Shown one piece after another: positions 49,161 through 62,330 of a stretch of DNA of 64,000 bases. The stretch comes from Biscogniauxia marginata (Eukaryota; Ascomycota; Sordariomycetes; Xylariales; Xylariaceae): the NCBI GenBank assembly GCA_022695795.1, contig MU404087.1, positions 310,001 to 374,000 on the forward strand, written 5' to 3'. Below the pieces are notes generated by a model that was not told the DNA's origin, did no database searches, and saw nothing but the letters and a program-made list of their open reading frames with translations. Each line of letters opens with the position of its first letter. The first letter of the stretch is position 1. A program made the position numbers and the translations under genes.

Positions 49161-50130
49161 ACGTGTCTTATAAGCGGGTGGGCTAGTTTTTATAACTTTC
49201 GTAGTTTTAATTATTAAAAAATATTTACGCGGCATTAAAATTAATTAATAATTATTATTATTTAAATCGTTTTTTTGTTTTACGCTTTAAAAACCGAATA
49301 TCTTTTTTATATTAAGTATTTAGTTTATAAATAATATGTTTATTATTATTATTAAAACGTGTAAAATTATATTTATATGTTTTTTAAAAAATAAAAAATA
49401 ATTTATTTATTTATTTTAAAAATCGATAATATTAATAAAAACTCGAATAATTTATACGGTTAAATATAAATAGTATTATTCGAGAATAAGTTATTATAAA
49501 TTAGTAATACTTTATAATATTTCTCGTATAATATTATAAAAGCGTAATAACGATATATTTATATAATTAATTATAAAATTAAATACTTAAAATTTTATAT
49601 TTTATAAAAAGATAATAATTATTTAATATATTATTAATTTAAATAAAAAATTTTTTTCGTTTAAATTACATTATTATAATAATAAACTTTTTATTACGTA
49701 AACACGACGTGAGGCGCGTTAAAAAAACTAGATTTTTAATTTCGTGCGGCGATAAAAATTATTATAAACACATTTAAATAAACGAATTAATTATTAAAAA
49801 GCTTTATACGAAAATTTAAATATAAATCGAAAATAGTTTAAATTAATATATAAAATAATTACGAAATATAAAAATTTAAAGGAAAATATATATAATTTTA
49901 ACGAGATAAGGTTTATATTCGAAATAATTATTTAAATTAATATAATAATAATAAATATAAAACGATATAAATAAGTTTAATAAGTTTAATAAAAAATAAG
50001 TTATAATTATTTAAGTTATTAATATTAATAATTTTATTATATTATTATTTATTATATTAATTAAAATAAAGTATTTAATTTTATAATATCGCGATAATTT
50101 ATTATTATTAAAAAATAAAAATAAAAAATT
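49161..50130. mobile_element. Truncated mariner-like copy, inverted relative to 3701-6024
   Basis: The left end ACGTGTCTTATAAGCGGG is preceded by TA and matches, on the other strand, the right terminus at 6024. Similarity runs inward through TTACGCGGCATTAAAATTAA and through sequence inverted from about 5480-5760. It stops near 50130 where a different repeat begins, so more than half the element is missing. Confidence 0.6.
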
Positions 50131-50139
50131 AAATAATAA

Positions 50140-52894
50140 TTAAATGCTTTTTCGGAAAAGTGGTTTAATATATAATATAAAAAGTATAAGTAAAATTAGG
50201 GATTTTTATAAAACGCCGCACGATAAAAAAAAGTTATTATAACGTTTTTTATTCGTATCGCGGCTTTTTTATTAGTTATAAACGAGTTTATTTATTTAAC
50301 TAAGTTATTAAGTTATTTTTATTAACGTAATTAAAGTATTAAGCGTTTTTTAAGTATTATATTAAAAGTTCTCGAAATATTTATAATAAAGAAGAAGGTT
50401 TTTTTTTCACGAGAAAAGGCGAATTTTATGTTATATATTATATAAGTTATTATTAAACGTTTAAATAATAGGTTTTTTTTAGTTTTTTCTTTAAATAAAA
50501 AAGGTAAGAAATAAGTTTTTAAAACTTAATCGATATAAAGTTTTTTCTTTCGATTTTAAATAATATAATTATTTTTACTATATAAAAGGTGGTAAAGTAA
50601 TATTTATATTTTAAGTATTTTTCGTAAAAAGCTTAAATTATAAGTTCGATAATTAATTATATTCGTTATAAAAGTAAAATAATAAGTTTGTTGTTATTTA
50701 ATAACGTGTTAAGTATATAAATATACGTTATTTTTGCCTTGTTTAGTAATATTTATTAATTTTACAAGAAGAAGTTATATGCTTTTATTACCGCTTTTTT
50801 ATTTATTAAAAAAGGTTATTAAATGTTTAAAATGTTTTTGTCGGCTCGAGAGGTAAAGATTACGTAATAAAATAAATCGGTTTTATTTTTTGTGTTTATT
50901 ATTATTTTATTTTTATATATTAACAAAGGAGAGTAAAGGTTTTCTAATTTATATTAATTTATAATTTTAAAGATATTTTTATTTATAAAGGCTTTGTTAA
51001 TATGTTTTTTTTAGTAGTTACGTTTCGTTTTTCGAATTATTTATTATTAAGTTATTATTAAGTTTTTAATATTTTCTTGGTTAAGGTTATTTTTAACCGC
51101 GTTTTAAAAGCGCGGATATTCGTGACGTATTATGTTATTTATTAAGCCGCGTTACGACTTTTATTATAAGCAGGTTTTTTAGTTACTTTTTTAATTAATT
51201 TAAAAGTATTTAATAATATTACTATTAAAGATTTTATTTTCTCGGTCGAGTTTAAGGTTTTCGTTTTTTATTGTTAATAATAAATTATTAATTATGAAAA
51301 GCAGAATTAAACGTCGTTTAAAAAATATATTCGTTTAAGTAAAACGGTATTAAGGGTTTTTATCAAGATTTAATATTTTAGTATATAGTAATTAAATTTA
51401 ATATAAAAGTTATTATTTATTTATGCGAAGCTTTTAAAAATATTATGTTAAAGATTTTAAATTTATAAGTTTTAATTTAATTTAATATTTAATATTTTGA
51501 GTTATTATATCGTTAATAATAACTTAATTATTAAAATTAATATATTACGTTAAAGTTATTTATATAAACGTTATTAATTGTTATTACGTATATGTTTAAC
51601 GTTATAAATAGTTATAATTAAGTTATTTATAAGTAAAAACGTATTATATTTAAAGTAGGTTTTAGTTATTTTTTTGTTCTTTAAGCGTTTTTTAAGGTTT
51701 TTATAATAAGATTATTTTTATTTTTATTAAGTTTATAGTTTCGAGTGTTATGTCGTATGCTTAAGGTTCTTTTTGAATATTTATTTATAAAAGGTGTAAT
51801 TAAGTTTTTTGTCGGTTTTTAGGTGGGTTACTAGGTTTTAATGGTTTTATTATTAGGGTTATTTAGTAAAGGTGTTTTTTGTCGCTTTCTCAGTTAAGAA
51901 AAGAGTTACATTATAAGTAGAAAAGCGAAGGGGAATAAGTTTCGTAGCGAGAAAAAGCTTATTATACTCGTTTTTTTTATATTTATTAGGTAAAAGTATT
52001 TTTCCGGGTGCCGAAAATAAATATCCTTTTTTTAGTAATAATTATATATTTTTATAAAAAATCGTTTTACCGGTAAAATTAATATTAAATAAATAATTTG
52101 TTATTTAAGTTTTTATAACTTTTTTAGTCGTAAAAAGGGGTGTTTATTAGTTATAATAATAATAATAATGGTTTTTTTATTAAACTTTTTTTTTTTACGT
52201 TTTTAAAAGAGTTATTAGTTATTATTTCGTTTATATTTTTTATATTTTTTAGCGAAGGTTTAATTATTATCGCGAGAGGCGTTTTTAGTTTTAAATTTTA
52301 TTTCACCGTGAGGGGTGAAGATTTTAATATTAAGGAGGGTAAAGCGGGTAAGTATTTTATAAGGGGAGGGTTTATTAATAAGTTAAAAATAGATAGTTAA
52401 GGGTTTATATTTATTTATTTAATTTTAACGACGTTTTTCTTTTGCTTTTTTTATTTAAATTGATTTTTATAATGACGTAAGACGCGCTTATAAAAAAAGG
52501 GGTTAGTTTAAAAGGAAGTAAAAAGGTTTATTCGTTTTAAAAGGTAAGTTATATTTATATAAAGGTCTTTCTATTTTATTTAAAAGGTTTTTTTTAGGAA
52601 GTTAAAGGTTATTTACTTATTATTTATAATAAACTTTAAGCGTTTTTTTAGGTTTAAGTTTTAAATTATATTAAAATATTTTAATATTTTTTTAAATTAT
52701 TTAATAAGAACGAGTTATTATTTTTTAATAAATCAAGTTAAGTAAATCAATAAAGAGAAATTATATAGCTTTTTATAATTAAGGCATTTCGTTACCTTTT
52801 TATATTAATTATATTTTTTGGTTATAATTATAACATCGGGGAATTCGTTTCTATTTTCTCGAGTTATAAAAATTTAAGTATTATTAATATTATA
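50140..52894. repeat. Unidentified long repeat, copy R1
   Basis: It matches 58430-62330 in the same orientation. Shared landmarks are TTATTATAACGTTTTTTATT near 50235 and 58530, GGTTTTAGTTATTTTTTTGT near 51660 and 61122, and TTTAAGTA..TTAATATTATA near 52875 and 62293. Heavily RIP-mutated but G-rich relative to C on the plus strand, with occasional short open frames (52140-52400) that I consider spurious. I cannot tell whether it is a retroelement, a DNA transposon or a non-mobile duplication. Confidence 0.5.
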
Positions 52895-53752
52895 CAGGGT
52901 CGTGAAAAAAAACTAGTAGTTTTTAGTTAAAATTAAGTTACTAACTAACTTATACTAGTTTAAGTTAAGTCACTAATTAACTTAAGTTTTTTATAAGTTA
53001 GTTAGTTAATAACTTAAAAAAACCTAGTAACTTGCCAAGCTTTTTAAAAATAATTTAAATTTTAAATTATTATTTATAATATAATTAATTAACTTATATT
53101 ACGTTATAAATTTAAAAAGTAAGTTATATAAATTATATGTTATGTAATTTATCTTTTAAACTTTATAATTATAAGTTATTTTTTTAACGAGTTATTCAAC
53201 TTATAAATTTGTATTATAAAAAACGTTTACTTTTAATGAAAAGAAAATAATTAAGTTATTTAATTAAAATAACTTTTTAATTATAAGTTAAAATTTAAGT
53301 TTTTTATTATATTATATAAAAATAACGTTTAATATAATTTATATAATGAAAAATATAGATTTATAATAATTAATCAAAAAGATATTAAAGAAATAAAATT
53401 ATTTTCATTTAAAATGTTCAATGTAACTTTTTTATAAATCTTAATTTAAATAATAAAATAACTTATTTAATAATTAACTTAAAACTATAAAGTTTATATA
53501 ATAATTAAAAAAACTTTTTTTAAAAAGGCTTAAATTAATTTAAATATTAAATATTAAATATTTTAACTAAATTTTTAAAAAGCTTAGCAAGTTACTAGTT
53601 TTTTTCAAGTTACTAACTAACTAACTTATAAAAAACTTAAGTTAGTCAGTGACTTGACTTAAACTAGCACTAGTTAGTCAACTTAGTGACTTTAACTAGT
53701 AAGTTAGTAACTTAATTTTGACTAAAAACTACTAGTTTTTTTCATAACCTTA
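52895..53752. mobile_element. hAT-like MITE inserted in repeat copy R1
   Basis: The ends CAGGGTCGTGAAAAAAACTA and, inverted, TAAGGTTATGAAAAAAACTA match closely, and the inverted similarity extends for about 150 bases through ACTAGTAGTTTTTAGT and AAATTAAGTTACTAACTA. No coding capacity. Ends of CAGGG type and the size fit non-autonomous hAT elements. The 8-bp flanks (atattata and atcatatt) match poorly, perhaps from later mutation. Confidence 0.75.
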
Positions 53753-56404
53753 ATCATATTTAAGGTATATTATATATCGATTAAATACGTTATAAAAAGC
53801 CTTTAATTAAGTTTTCGACCTTTAAAAAGATTATTTAAATATTTTTTATAATATAATAATTTCATTATATAATTAATAAAAACATTTATTTATTTATTAT
53901 TAAAACGAGTAATAATTATAATGATTTTATAAAAGTTTATTTTAAAATTTTTACTTTTTTATATATTTAAACTTAAATATATTACTTTTAAATCAAATTT
54001 AACGTTTTTATATAATTAAAGTATTTAATTATTTTTAACATATAATATTTATATAAAATTTATAAAGTAATAATTTTATTTCGCGATACGTAGTACTTTT
54101 CTTTCGAAATATATTTTATTTTAAACCACTTTATAATTTATAATTAATATTTATTATAATTATTTCCAAATAAACTTAAATTATAACTTTTTCTTTATTT
54201 TTATACTTTTTTATTACCGAAATTTTTATAGTTTTATTATATACGTATTTAATTAATTTATTAATTAAAATATTTATCTTTTTTAATAAATTAATAAATA
54301 ACTTTTCTAGTTTATTTTATAGTTTAATATTTAAAGTTAATTTAATAATTCTTTGTATTAATTAACTTTACTTTTTAATATTTTATTTAAAACATTTAAT
54401 TATAAATAATATTAACTTAATTTATAATAACGTTAAAATATTTTATACTTTATAATTTAAAAATTTAATTTTTAAACAGTTTTATAATAACGAAAGGTTT
54501 TTTTTATTATAAATTTCGTAATTATATTTCTAAGTTAAATATTTCGAGAAAAAAATTATAAAATAGAAAATATCGTTTTTTTAAATAACACCCTTTTTAT
54601 AGCTTAATTAAAATTGTTTATTTTTATTATTATTTCTTTTATAAAGTTAAAATACTTAAAAATTAAAGCCGTTATAAAAACCTTTTTAAATTTATAAATA
54701 CTTCGTTATACTTATTTAATTATTTTTATAATATCTCTTTTTTATTAACTTTATTGATAGCTTTATAAGTATTTTATTATAAACCTTAAAAATCATTATA
54801 ACTTTTTAAGTTTTTTTTAATAAAAATAAAAATATTTAATTTTAAAATCGTTTTTACCTTTATTAAGTCTATAAAAATATTATACTTATTTATTACAAAG
54901 TTTCGTCGTTATAACATAAATTTTATATTTATTAATACTTATTTATAAACCCGCGATATATAAAAACGTAATAACTTTATTAATATATTTAAATATATAA
55001 AATAAAACTAATTTAAAATATTATATAAAACTTCATTAATATAATTTTAAAAATAAAAAACGTGTTATATAACTTAAAAAGTGTAATAAGTTACTTAAAA
55101 ATTATATTTAATAATAAACTTTGTTTTTATTTCTTTCTTTTTCTTATTCGCATTTTATTAAATATTATTATTATATTAAGCTTAATAAATTATTTCTTTT
55201 TATTTCTTTCTTTTAATATATAAATTAATAATAAAAAGAACTTATTTTAAATAATAATCTCATTTAAACTTTAATAATTATAATATATTTAAACTTCTCT
55301 TTTTAACTTCTTAGTTATTAATAACATTATTAATATTAACGAGATAAATTTTTAAACGAAGCTTTTATTTAATAAGTTATTTAATTATATCTTTATAACT
55401 TTTTATTTTTTTAATATTGAAAAGCTTTAATTTTTAATATAACAAATTATATTTTTTAAATAAATTATTACTTTTTATTTTAAAAACGTATTTATTATGT
55501 AATAATATTAAATAAATAACTTTTTTAATTAATTATTTATAAACTTCTTAATATTATTTTATATAATTTTATTAAAAAATAACACTTTTAAATAATTAAT
55601 AATAAAAACCTAAAATTATTTTAATAATATAATTTTTACTTTTTAAAACATAATTTTCCCTTTTAAAATGTTTTTATATATTTCGAATAAAAAATTCTTT
55701 TATCTCGTTCTATTTTTATTAAGCGCTTTATTTATATTATTTATTATATTCTTTTAAATTTATATATTTTATTTTAACTTGTTTTATTAATAAAAAAGTA
55801 TTATAATAACCGCGTTTATAAATATAATATTTAGGTTTTTATTACGCGTTTATTTACTTTTTAAATTTATTTATTTTAATAAAAAGTCGACTTAAAATAA
55901 CTCCTTTTCTCGCTTTTTTAAAAATTAATATTACTTTATATTTATAAGTTTTATATTTAATTTAAAAAATAATTAATGCTTATAAAAAGCTTATTAAATA
56001 TGAATTTTTATAAAGATTTTAACTTTAAAAAGCCGAGTTAATATTTTTTCTACAAATAAAAACGGATATTACTTTTTAATCGTTATAATATTTAGCTTTT
56101 TATAATTAATATAATTTTAAAATTATAATTATTTATTTAGTTTAAATATAAAACAAATATAATTTAAAAAATTAAATTAACTTTAATAAATATTATAGGT
56201 TTTTAAGCCGTGATTTAAAAGTTAAATCTATTTAATAATTTTTAGTTTTATAAAGAAATAAGTTATTTAACTTAGCTTTATTAAATTTATATAATTAATA
56301 GTATTTAAATATTACTTTTTAATTAGCTTTTTTAATATTTTATTATTATCGCTTGTTTTATATAAACCGGTTAATTTTATATATTAAACATTTTTAAAGT
56401 TTAA

Positions 56405-56438
<34 letters not shown>

Positions 56439-58429
56439 TATTTTACGTTTAATACGACAGTTCTACTTAACTAAACTAGTTACGCCTAGATATATATTTA
56501 ACCTTATATAAAGTATAGGACGGCGGGAGTAAAGGTTCGACCCGAAAGGATCCCCGTATTTACATGTTATTACGACATAAGAAATTCTTTACGCGGCCTT
56601 TTTTAAAAAGGTTTAGCCTTTATTTATCGTTTTTCGTATTTAGTTCAAAAACCGGTTGTTTTATTATGGTTTATTTTATTAAAGTTTCGTCGAGGGTTAA
56701 TATACTTCTTTATTTATTTCTTTATTATAAAAATAAGCTTTATTAAAGAAGGCGGCGAAGTTATAATAATCGTTATAATTAAAAAGTTTATATGCTTTTT
56801 AGTTCGACTAAATCTTAAAAGTATATAAAATATATTATGTATATAAATATAATAAAATATAATTTGAGTTTTATTTTTATTCGTACTTATAAATATATTG
56901 GTTTATTATATTTAAGTGTTTAAAATGTTTATAGTATTTGGTAAAATCGCCGTGGCTTATATATTTTGTTAATAAGCGATATAAGGTTAAACGATAAAAA
57001 GTTAACTCTTTAAAGTTAAGGACGATAAAGAGGTTTTATTTCGTGTAAAAAGGAAAGGTATTATACGATTATTAATCGATAAAGAGGTTATAATAAAAGG
57101 CTTTGTTGATTTGTTATAAGTATATAAAGGTAAGGAGGTTGGAAGGGGCGAGGGTACCGGCTTAAGTCGCGTTTAGTTTAATTTATTAGTTTATTATTTT
57201 ATTTTTGATAATGTTTTTATATCTCGAAGATTACTTGATATTAAATTTAAAAAGGCGAATTTAGAATAAAGTCTTATTAAAAGTTAAAAAGTCGGTTTAG
57301 GAGTTATTTAAAAAATATTTGAAAAAACCTTGAATTATTATTGTGTTATTAACGTAGAAATAAAGGTTAATAAGTTATAATGATATAATATATTTTTTTT
57401 ATTAAGTTACCTTTTTAGTGGCGATTATTTTAATATTAAAAACTTTTACGCGATAACGAGGATTATAAACGATATAAAGCCGTTTACCTTTTTAGTAAGT
57501 TATAAAACCTTAATTAACGTTATAATTATTAATTTTCGATTTATTTAAGTATAAAACTAGATTTATAACTAGGAGTTAGGATAATTAATATTTATATATT
57601 TTAACTTTTTTTTGTTAAAGAGTTGCGAAAGGGGGGCGAAGAGTTAACATGTTTTTAAAAAGGAAAAGTAGAGATAGAATTTAATTAATATATTAATACG
57701 TTATAAGTAAGTTGGTTTTTTATATAGGACTATTAACGCCATTATTTATAATATTATTAAGTAATAAAAGTTTAACGTTTTTATTCGAATTAATTAATTA
57801 TATTTATTTTATTTTAATATAATTTTTACGAAAAATATACTTAATTTTCGATATAATATAAAGATATTAATGGTTTATTATATAGGTATAATCGTTTAAG
57901 TTATTATTTTAAGTAATTTATTAAAAATATGTAAATAAAATTTTATTTTATTATTAAAAAAGTTAATATTTTTTAGTATTAATTTACATTTTTTTTAGTT
58001 ATTAGGTTTTAGTTATATAAGTTACGATTAATATTATGTAGGTTTTGGTTATTTTAGCGGTTTTGTTTAATAGGGCGCTTTTTAAGACTTTAATAAAATA
58101 GCGAAAATAATTAATTATTTTAAGGATTTTAACTCCTTAAATAATTACGTGTTTTTTAAAGCGTAAGCAGGAATCGAAATATATTTTTAGTTATTTAATT
58201 ATTTTTTTAAAGTAAATATTTAAGGGTTTTTATTTATATTAATTCAAATTAATTACTTTTTTCTCGGTAAAAATGTTTAAATTCGCATTTTATTAGGTTA
58301 AAATTAAGTATATTATATTTTTTTAACGTAAAACGACGTGAACGTTTTTTTAAAAGTTTAATTATTATTTTTATTAAGGTATTTGTTTTAAAAATAGTTA
58401 TATTATTTATATAATTAAAACGTGTTATA
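53753..58429. repeat. RIP-degraded block between the two long-repeat copies
   Basis: No gene is legible. The first 2.6 kb are A/T with C slightly more common than G. From about 56450 the plus strand becomes G/T-rich with short GC-containing patches (for example ggacggcgggagtaaagg at about 56519). Individual elements cannot be delimited by eye. Confidence 0.4.
56404..56437. repeat. (AAT)n microsatellite
   Basis: About eleven AAT units in a row mark the point where the composition switches from C-leaning to G-leaning. Confidence 0.85.
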
Positions 58430-60041
58430 AGTATGCCTTTTCGAAATAGTGATTCGATGTATAATATAAATAAGATTAAAGAAATAAAGGAACTTTATAA
58501 TATTTCGCACGAGAAAAGAATAAAAATTATTATAACGTTTTTTATTTAAATTATTATTTTTTTATTATAAATAAGTTTATTTATTAAATTAATTTATTAA
58601 GTTAGTTTTATTATTAAAAGCAAAGTATTAAGCGCTTTTTAAAGATTATATTAAAAACTTTTAATATGTTTATTATAAAGAAAAAAGCTTTTTTGCTTTA
58701 AATAAAGACTTGTTTTATGTTGTGTATAACGTAAACTATTAAATCGATTATAAATTATTTAAAAAAAGCTTCGAATTATTATTAATATAAGATTTTTTAT
58801 TATATAATTAAATTAATTATATATTTAACGATTAATCGTTTTAGTTTTTTTTTAAATAAAAAGGAAGTAATATAAGTTTTTATTTTTTATTTTTAAAAGT
58901 ATAATTGCTTTTGTTATTCGAAAATAAATAAAGTAATGTTTATATTATAAGTATTTTTTTATAGCGTTTTAATTATTAAACCGATTATTAATTAAATAAA
59001 CTTAAAAAGTGATATTATAAAGTCATTTCTTTTTAACGATATATTAAAAGTATATATATACGTGGTTTTCGCTTTATTTAATAAGATTATTTAGTTTTAA
59101 GGAAGTAAATTATATGTTTTAATCGTTTTATTATTTTTAATAAAAAAAGGATTTATATTTATTAGTAAAAAGGGCCGTTATAAGTTCGTAATATTTTCTT
59201 TATTAGCTCTCGAAATAAAAATCGCGCGGCGTAAGAGTTAAATTTTATTTTTAGTGTTAATAATAATTTAGTTATTATGTGTTATAAAGGAGAAATAGAA
59301 GTTATTTCGAAGTTTATATTAATTAATCATTTTAAAGATATTTTATTAGTTTTTATTTTATTAATTTTTTAATAGTATTTTTAACTTTTTTAATTATACG
59401 TTATTATTTTATCGCGATTTTTTTAATAATATCGCGGTTTAGTTTTATTTTAATTGTTATTTTAAGTGTTTTTATGTTTTTAATGTAATTTTCCGTTTAT
59501 TAAGGGGCGTTTTTTATTACCTTTTTAGGTTTTTTTAAAAGTTTATTAACGAGGTTTTTTTATTTTTTTTTATTAATTTTAGATTATAAAGTTTTTTTTT
59601 AGTATATTATTATTAATTAAAAGAATTTTATTTGAAACTTATTTAAAAAACTTAGCTTTTTTAATGGTATGTGTTTTAAAGTAATTATTAAGATTTTTTT
59701 TTTAATATATAATTCGTTTTCGATTTATATTTTGTTATTTAAAATATTAGTTATTATTAAATTAATAATGTTTTTTGTTTAATAAGTAAATATTTTTAAG
59801 TTAAAGATTTTTAGTTTTTATTTCTTTATTTAATTAGCAACTTGTTATTTAAGATTATTATGTTTATACGTTTAAATAGGTTATTATAACTAGTGAATAA
59901 AGTTAAAGTCACTTTTAAAGACTTTGCGAGGTTTTAAGTCTTATTTTTTAAGTTTAAAAAAAGTATCATAAAGAGAGCCTTTATTTATATACACGTTATA
60001 AAAGATTATGTCGTTAATTAACATTACGTAAACGTCGAGGG

Positions 60042-60994
60042 CAGGGTTGTGATTTTAGTCACTAGTTTTTAGTCACTTTTTAGTTACTAACTAACTAGTG
60101 AAAAACTAGTAACTAGCCAAGCCTTTTAAAAATACCTTTAAAAATCTTTATTATTTTTAAATTATTTTATAATAAATAATAACATTAAAAAGTTATTTAA
60201 TTTAATATTAAAACTTTATAATTATAAGTTATTTATTTAATGAGTTATTTAATTTATAGTTTTTTATTATAAAAAACGGTTACTTTTAATGAAAAGAAAA
60301 TAACTTTATTATTTAATTAAATAACTCTTTAATTATTAAACTTAAATTTTCATTTTCTCTTAATTAAATTATATAACTTTTAAAACTTAATTTATATGAC
60401 TTTTATATTTTAAAAAGTTAATTATTTAGCTAAAAAAAACTTTAATTTTATATACATTTAATTTTCTTCTATTTTACTAACCTTATTATTTCCCTGAAAT
60501 TGCTTTTATAAATTCCTAATACTATTTAATTTCTAGATTTTTAATAAAGTTAATTATTTAATTGTTTTAAGGTTATAACTTATGTTTATTTTTAGTAATT
60601 ATAAAAGTCGAAATTTAAACTTATAAGATAATTCGGTTAAAAACGTTAATTAATTTTATTTTAAATGTATTTAAAAATATAATAAGTTATTTAATAATAT
60701 TATAAAAACTAAAACATTAAGTTAATTAACAAGTTTAATTATTTAGTTTAACTTAATTGTAAACTTATAAATAACTTTAATTTAAATAATTAAATAACTC
60801 TTTATATAAATATCGTAAAATTATAAATATTTAATAATAAATTTAATGACTATTTATATTAAATTATAATTAATTAAATTCAAATAATTTTTAAAAAGCT
60901 TGGCTAGTCACTAGTTTTTTACTAGTTACTAACTAACTAGTCTAGTTTTAGTCAAGGCCGTTAATAACTAATTAATAACTAAATCACAACCCTG
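60042..60994. mobile_element. hAT-like MITE with 8-bp target-site duplication
   Basis: It starts CAGGGTTGTGATTTTAGTC and ends CTAAATCACAACCCTG, an inverted pair. Subterminal arms carry repeated ACTAGT and CTAACTAACTAG motifs and a shared inner CTAGCCAAGC pair, about 100 bases in. Flanks gtcgaggg (60034-60041) and gtcggggg (60995-61002) agree at seven of eight bases, the length expected for hAT insertion. The corresponding place in copy R1 (about 51590) has no insert. No coding frame. Confidence 0.88.
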
Positions 60995-61619
60995 GTCGGG
61001 GGTAATAAAGGGTTTAAGCTATGTTATGTGTAAATAGGGTTTTTTTTCGTATGTAAGTTAATATTTTAGGTTTTACTTTTTTTTAGTTTTTTATTAATAA
61101 AAAAAAGTTATATTTTAAGTGGGTTTTAGTTATTTTTTTGTCTTTTTAGGTGTTAACTTAAGGTTTTTATATAAAAATCACGTTAATTTATATAGTTTTT
61201 ATTACTTTTAATATCGTGTCGTGTATTTATAGACCTTTACGGACGTTTATTTACAAGAAGCGTAATTATTTTTTTCGTTATTCGCTCGAGTTGTTAAGGC
61301 TTTTTAATTTCGTTATAATTATTTTTATTATTATTATTATAAATTATAATCGAAATGTGTTTTATAAGTTTTTTATTTAATAGAAGTAACACGATAGTAA
61401 TAGTAATGTTGTTTTAGTTAACTTAGGGCTTTATAAAGGTTATTTTTATTGTTAAAGTTAGCTCGTTATAATTTTTTAGTATTATGTTTATAGGGAGTAA
61501 ATACTTATCCGGTCGACGAAATATAATTTTTTCTTTTTTTGTTAACCGCTATTTACCCTTGTGAGGGGCCGTTATGTTTATAGAAGGCGTACTGTTTTTT
61601 CTTTGTTATTTCTAGTCCC

Positions 61620-61770
61620 TTTAGCTCTCTTTAACCTTTCGCGGGGGGGGGCCTTCGCTATTTCCTCGTCCTCGTGGGGCTAAGGCTAGGGCTGAGGCAT
61701 TAACGCCGTTTATGGTTATAGTTAGGGTTGGAATTGTGGTTGAGGTTGTAGTTAAGGTTTAGGACTTGTT
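61620..61770. repeat. GC-rich, G/T-repetitive patch
   Basis: Within the RIP block this stretch retains GC (gcgggggggggccttcgc) and then shows imperfect repeats of ggttgtggttgaggttgta type. It could be a low-complexity coding remnant of the long repeat or a minisatellite. Confidence 0.45.
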
Positions 61771-62330
61771 TTTTTGCTTTTATTTTCTTTTTCTTTTATT
61801 TTTTTATCGTTAATCTTTAGGACCGTGTTAAACGCGTTTTGGTTTTTTATGGTTGAGGTGGAGGTAGGGGCAAGGTTAGGAGTAGAAATAAGTGTAGGTG
61901 TTAATATGGAAATAAAAGAAGGAGTCGCTGACTCCCAAGTTACTTTATTATTTTTTTTTACTTTTCGGAATTTTCGGTAGTTTAAAAGTCACGTGTTTAG
62001 TGTTCGTGGTTACCTTTTTTTGTTTATTTTTCGGTTTAATCTTAAGTTTTAAATAAGTTATCGCCGCTTAATAATATTTTTATTTATTTATTTAATAATA
62101 AAAAGTTATTAATTAGTTAAACGAGTAATAATCTCGTTTTTAATGGTTAATTAAGTAAAGTATGTTTAAGTTAAGAAAATACAAGGTTTTTAGTAATTAA
62201 AATATTTAATGAGATTTATATATTATTTATGTTCGTTTTTATTATAATTATAGTATTTAAAGGAACGTTTATATTTTTTAAAGTCGTAAAAGTTTAAGTA
62301 ACGTTAATATTATAAGATCTTGGTTTTATA

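Larger units (their letters stand above)
58430..62330. repeat. Unidentified long repeat, copy R2 (interrupted by a MITE)
   Basis: Direct copy of 50140-52894, about 8.3 kb downstream, with a ~950-bp MITE inserted at 60042. It is less degraded at its 3' part, where 61560-61760 keeps normal GC. No protein domain could be read in any frame. Confidence 0.5.

Noticed and set aside
52140..52400. Open frame of 86 codons in the RIP block
   Set aside because: The product is almost only Phe/Ile/Lys/Asn from A/T-rich DNA, with no domain; the frame is in repeat R1.
39935..56437. Tandem trinucleotide tracts as candidate CRISPR-like arrays
   Set aside because: They are simple microsatellites without spacers, and the organism is eukaryotic.
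56519..56560. A GGTTCGACCC string like the T-arm/B-box of a tRNA gene or tRNA-derived SINE
   Set aside because: No cloverleaf can be drawn, and no A-box or acceptor stem is found at the right distance.
61774..61980. Open frame of 68 codons with Val/Glu/Gly repeats
   Set aside because: It reads through the G/T-repetitive patch; composition explains it and no family is recognisable.
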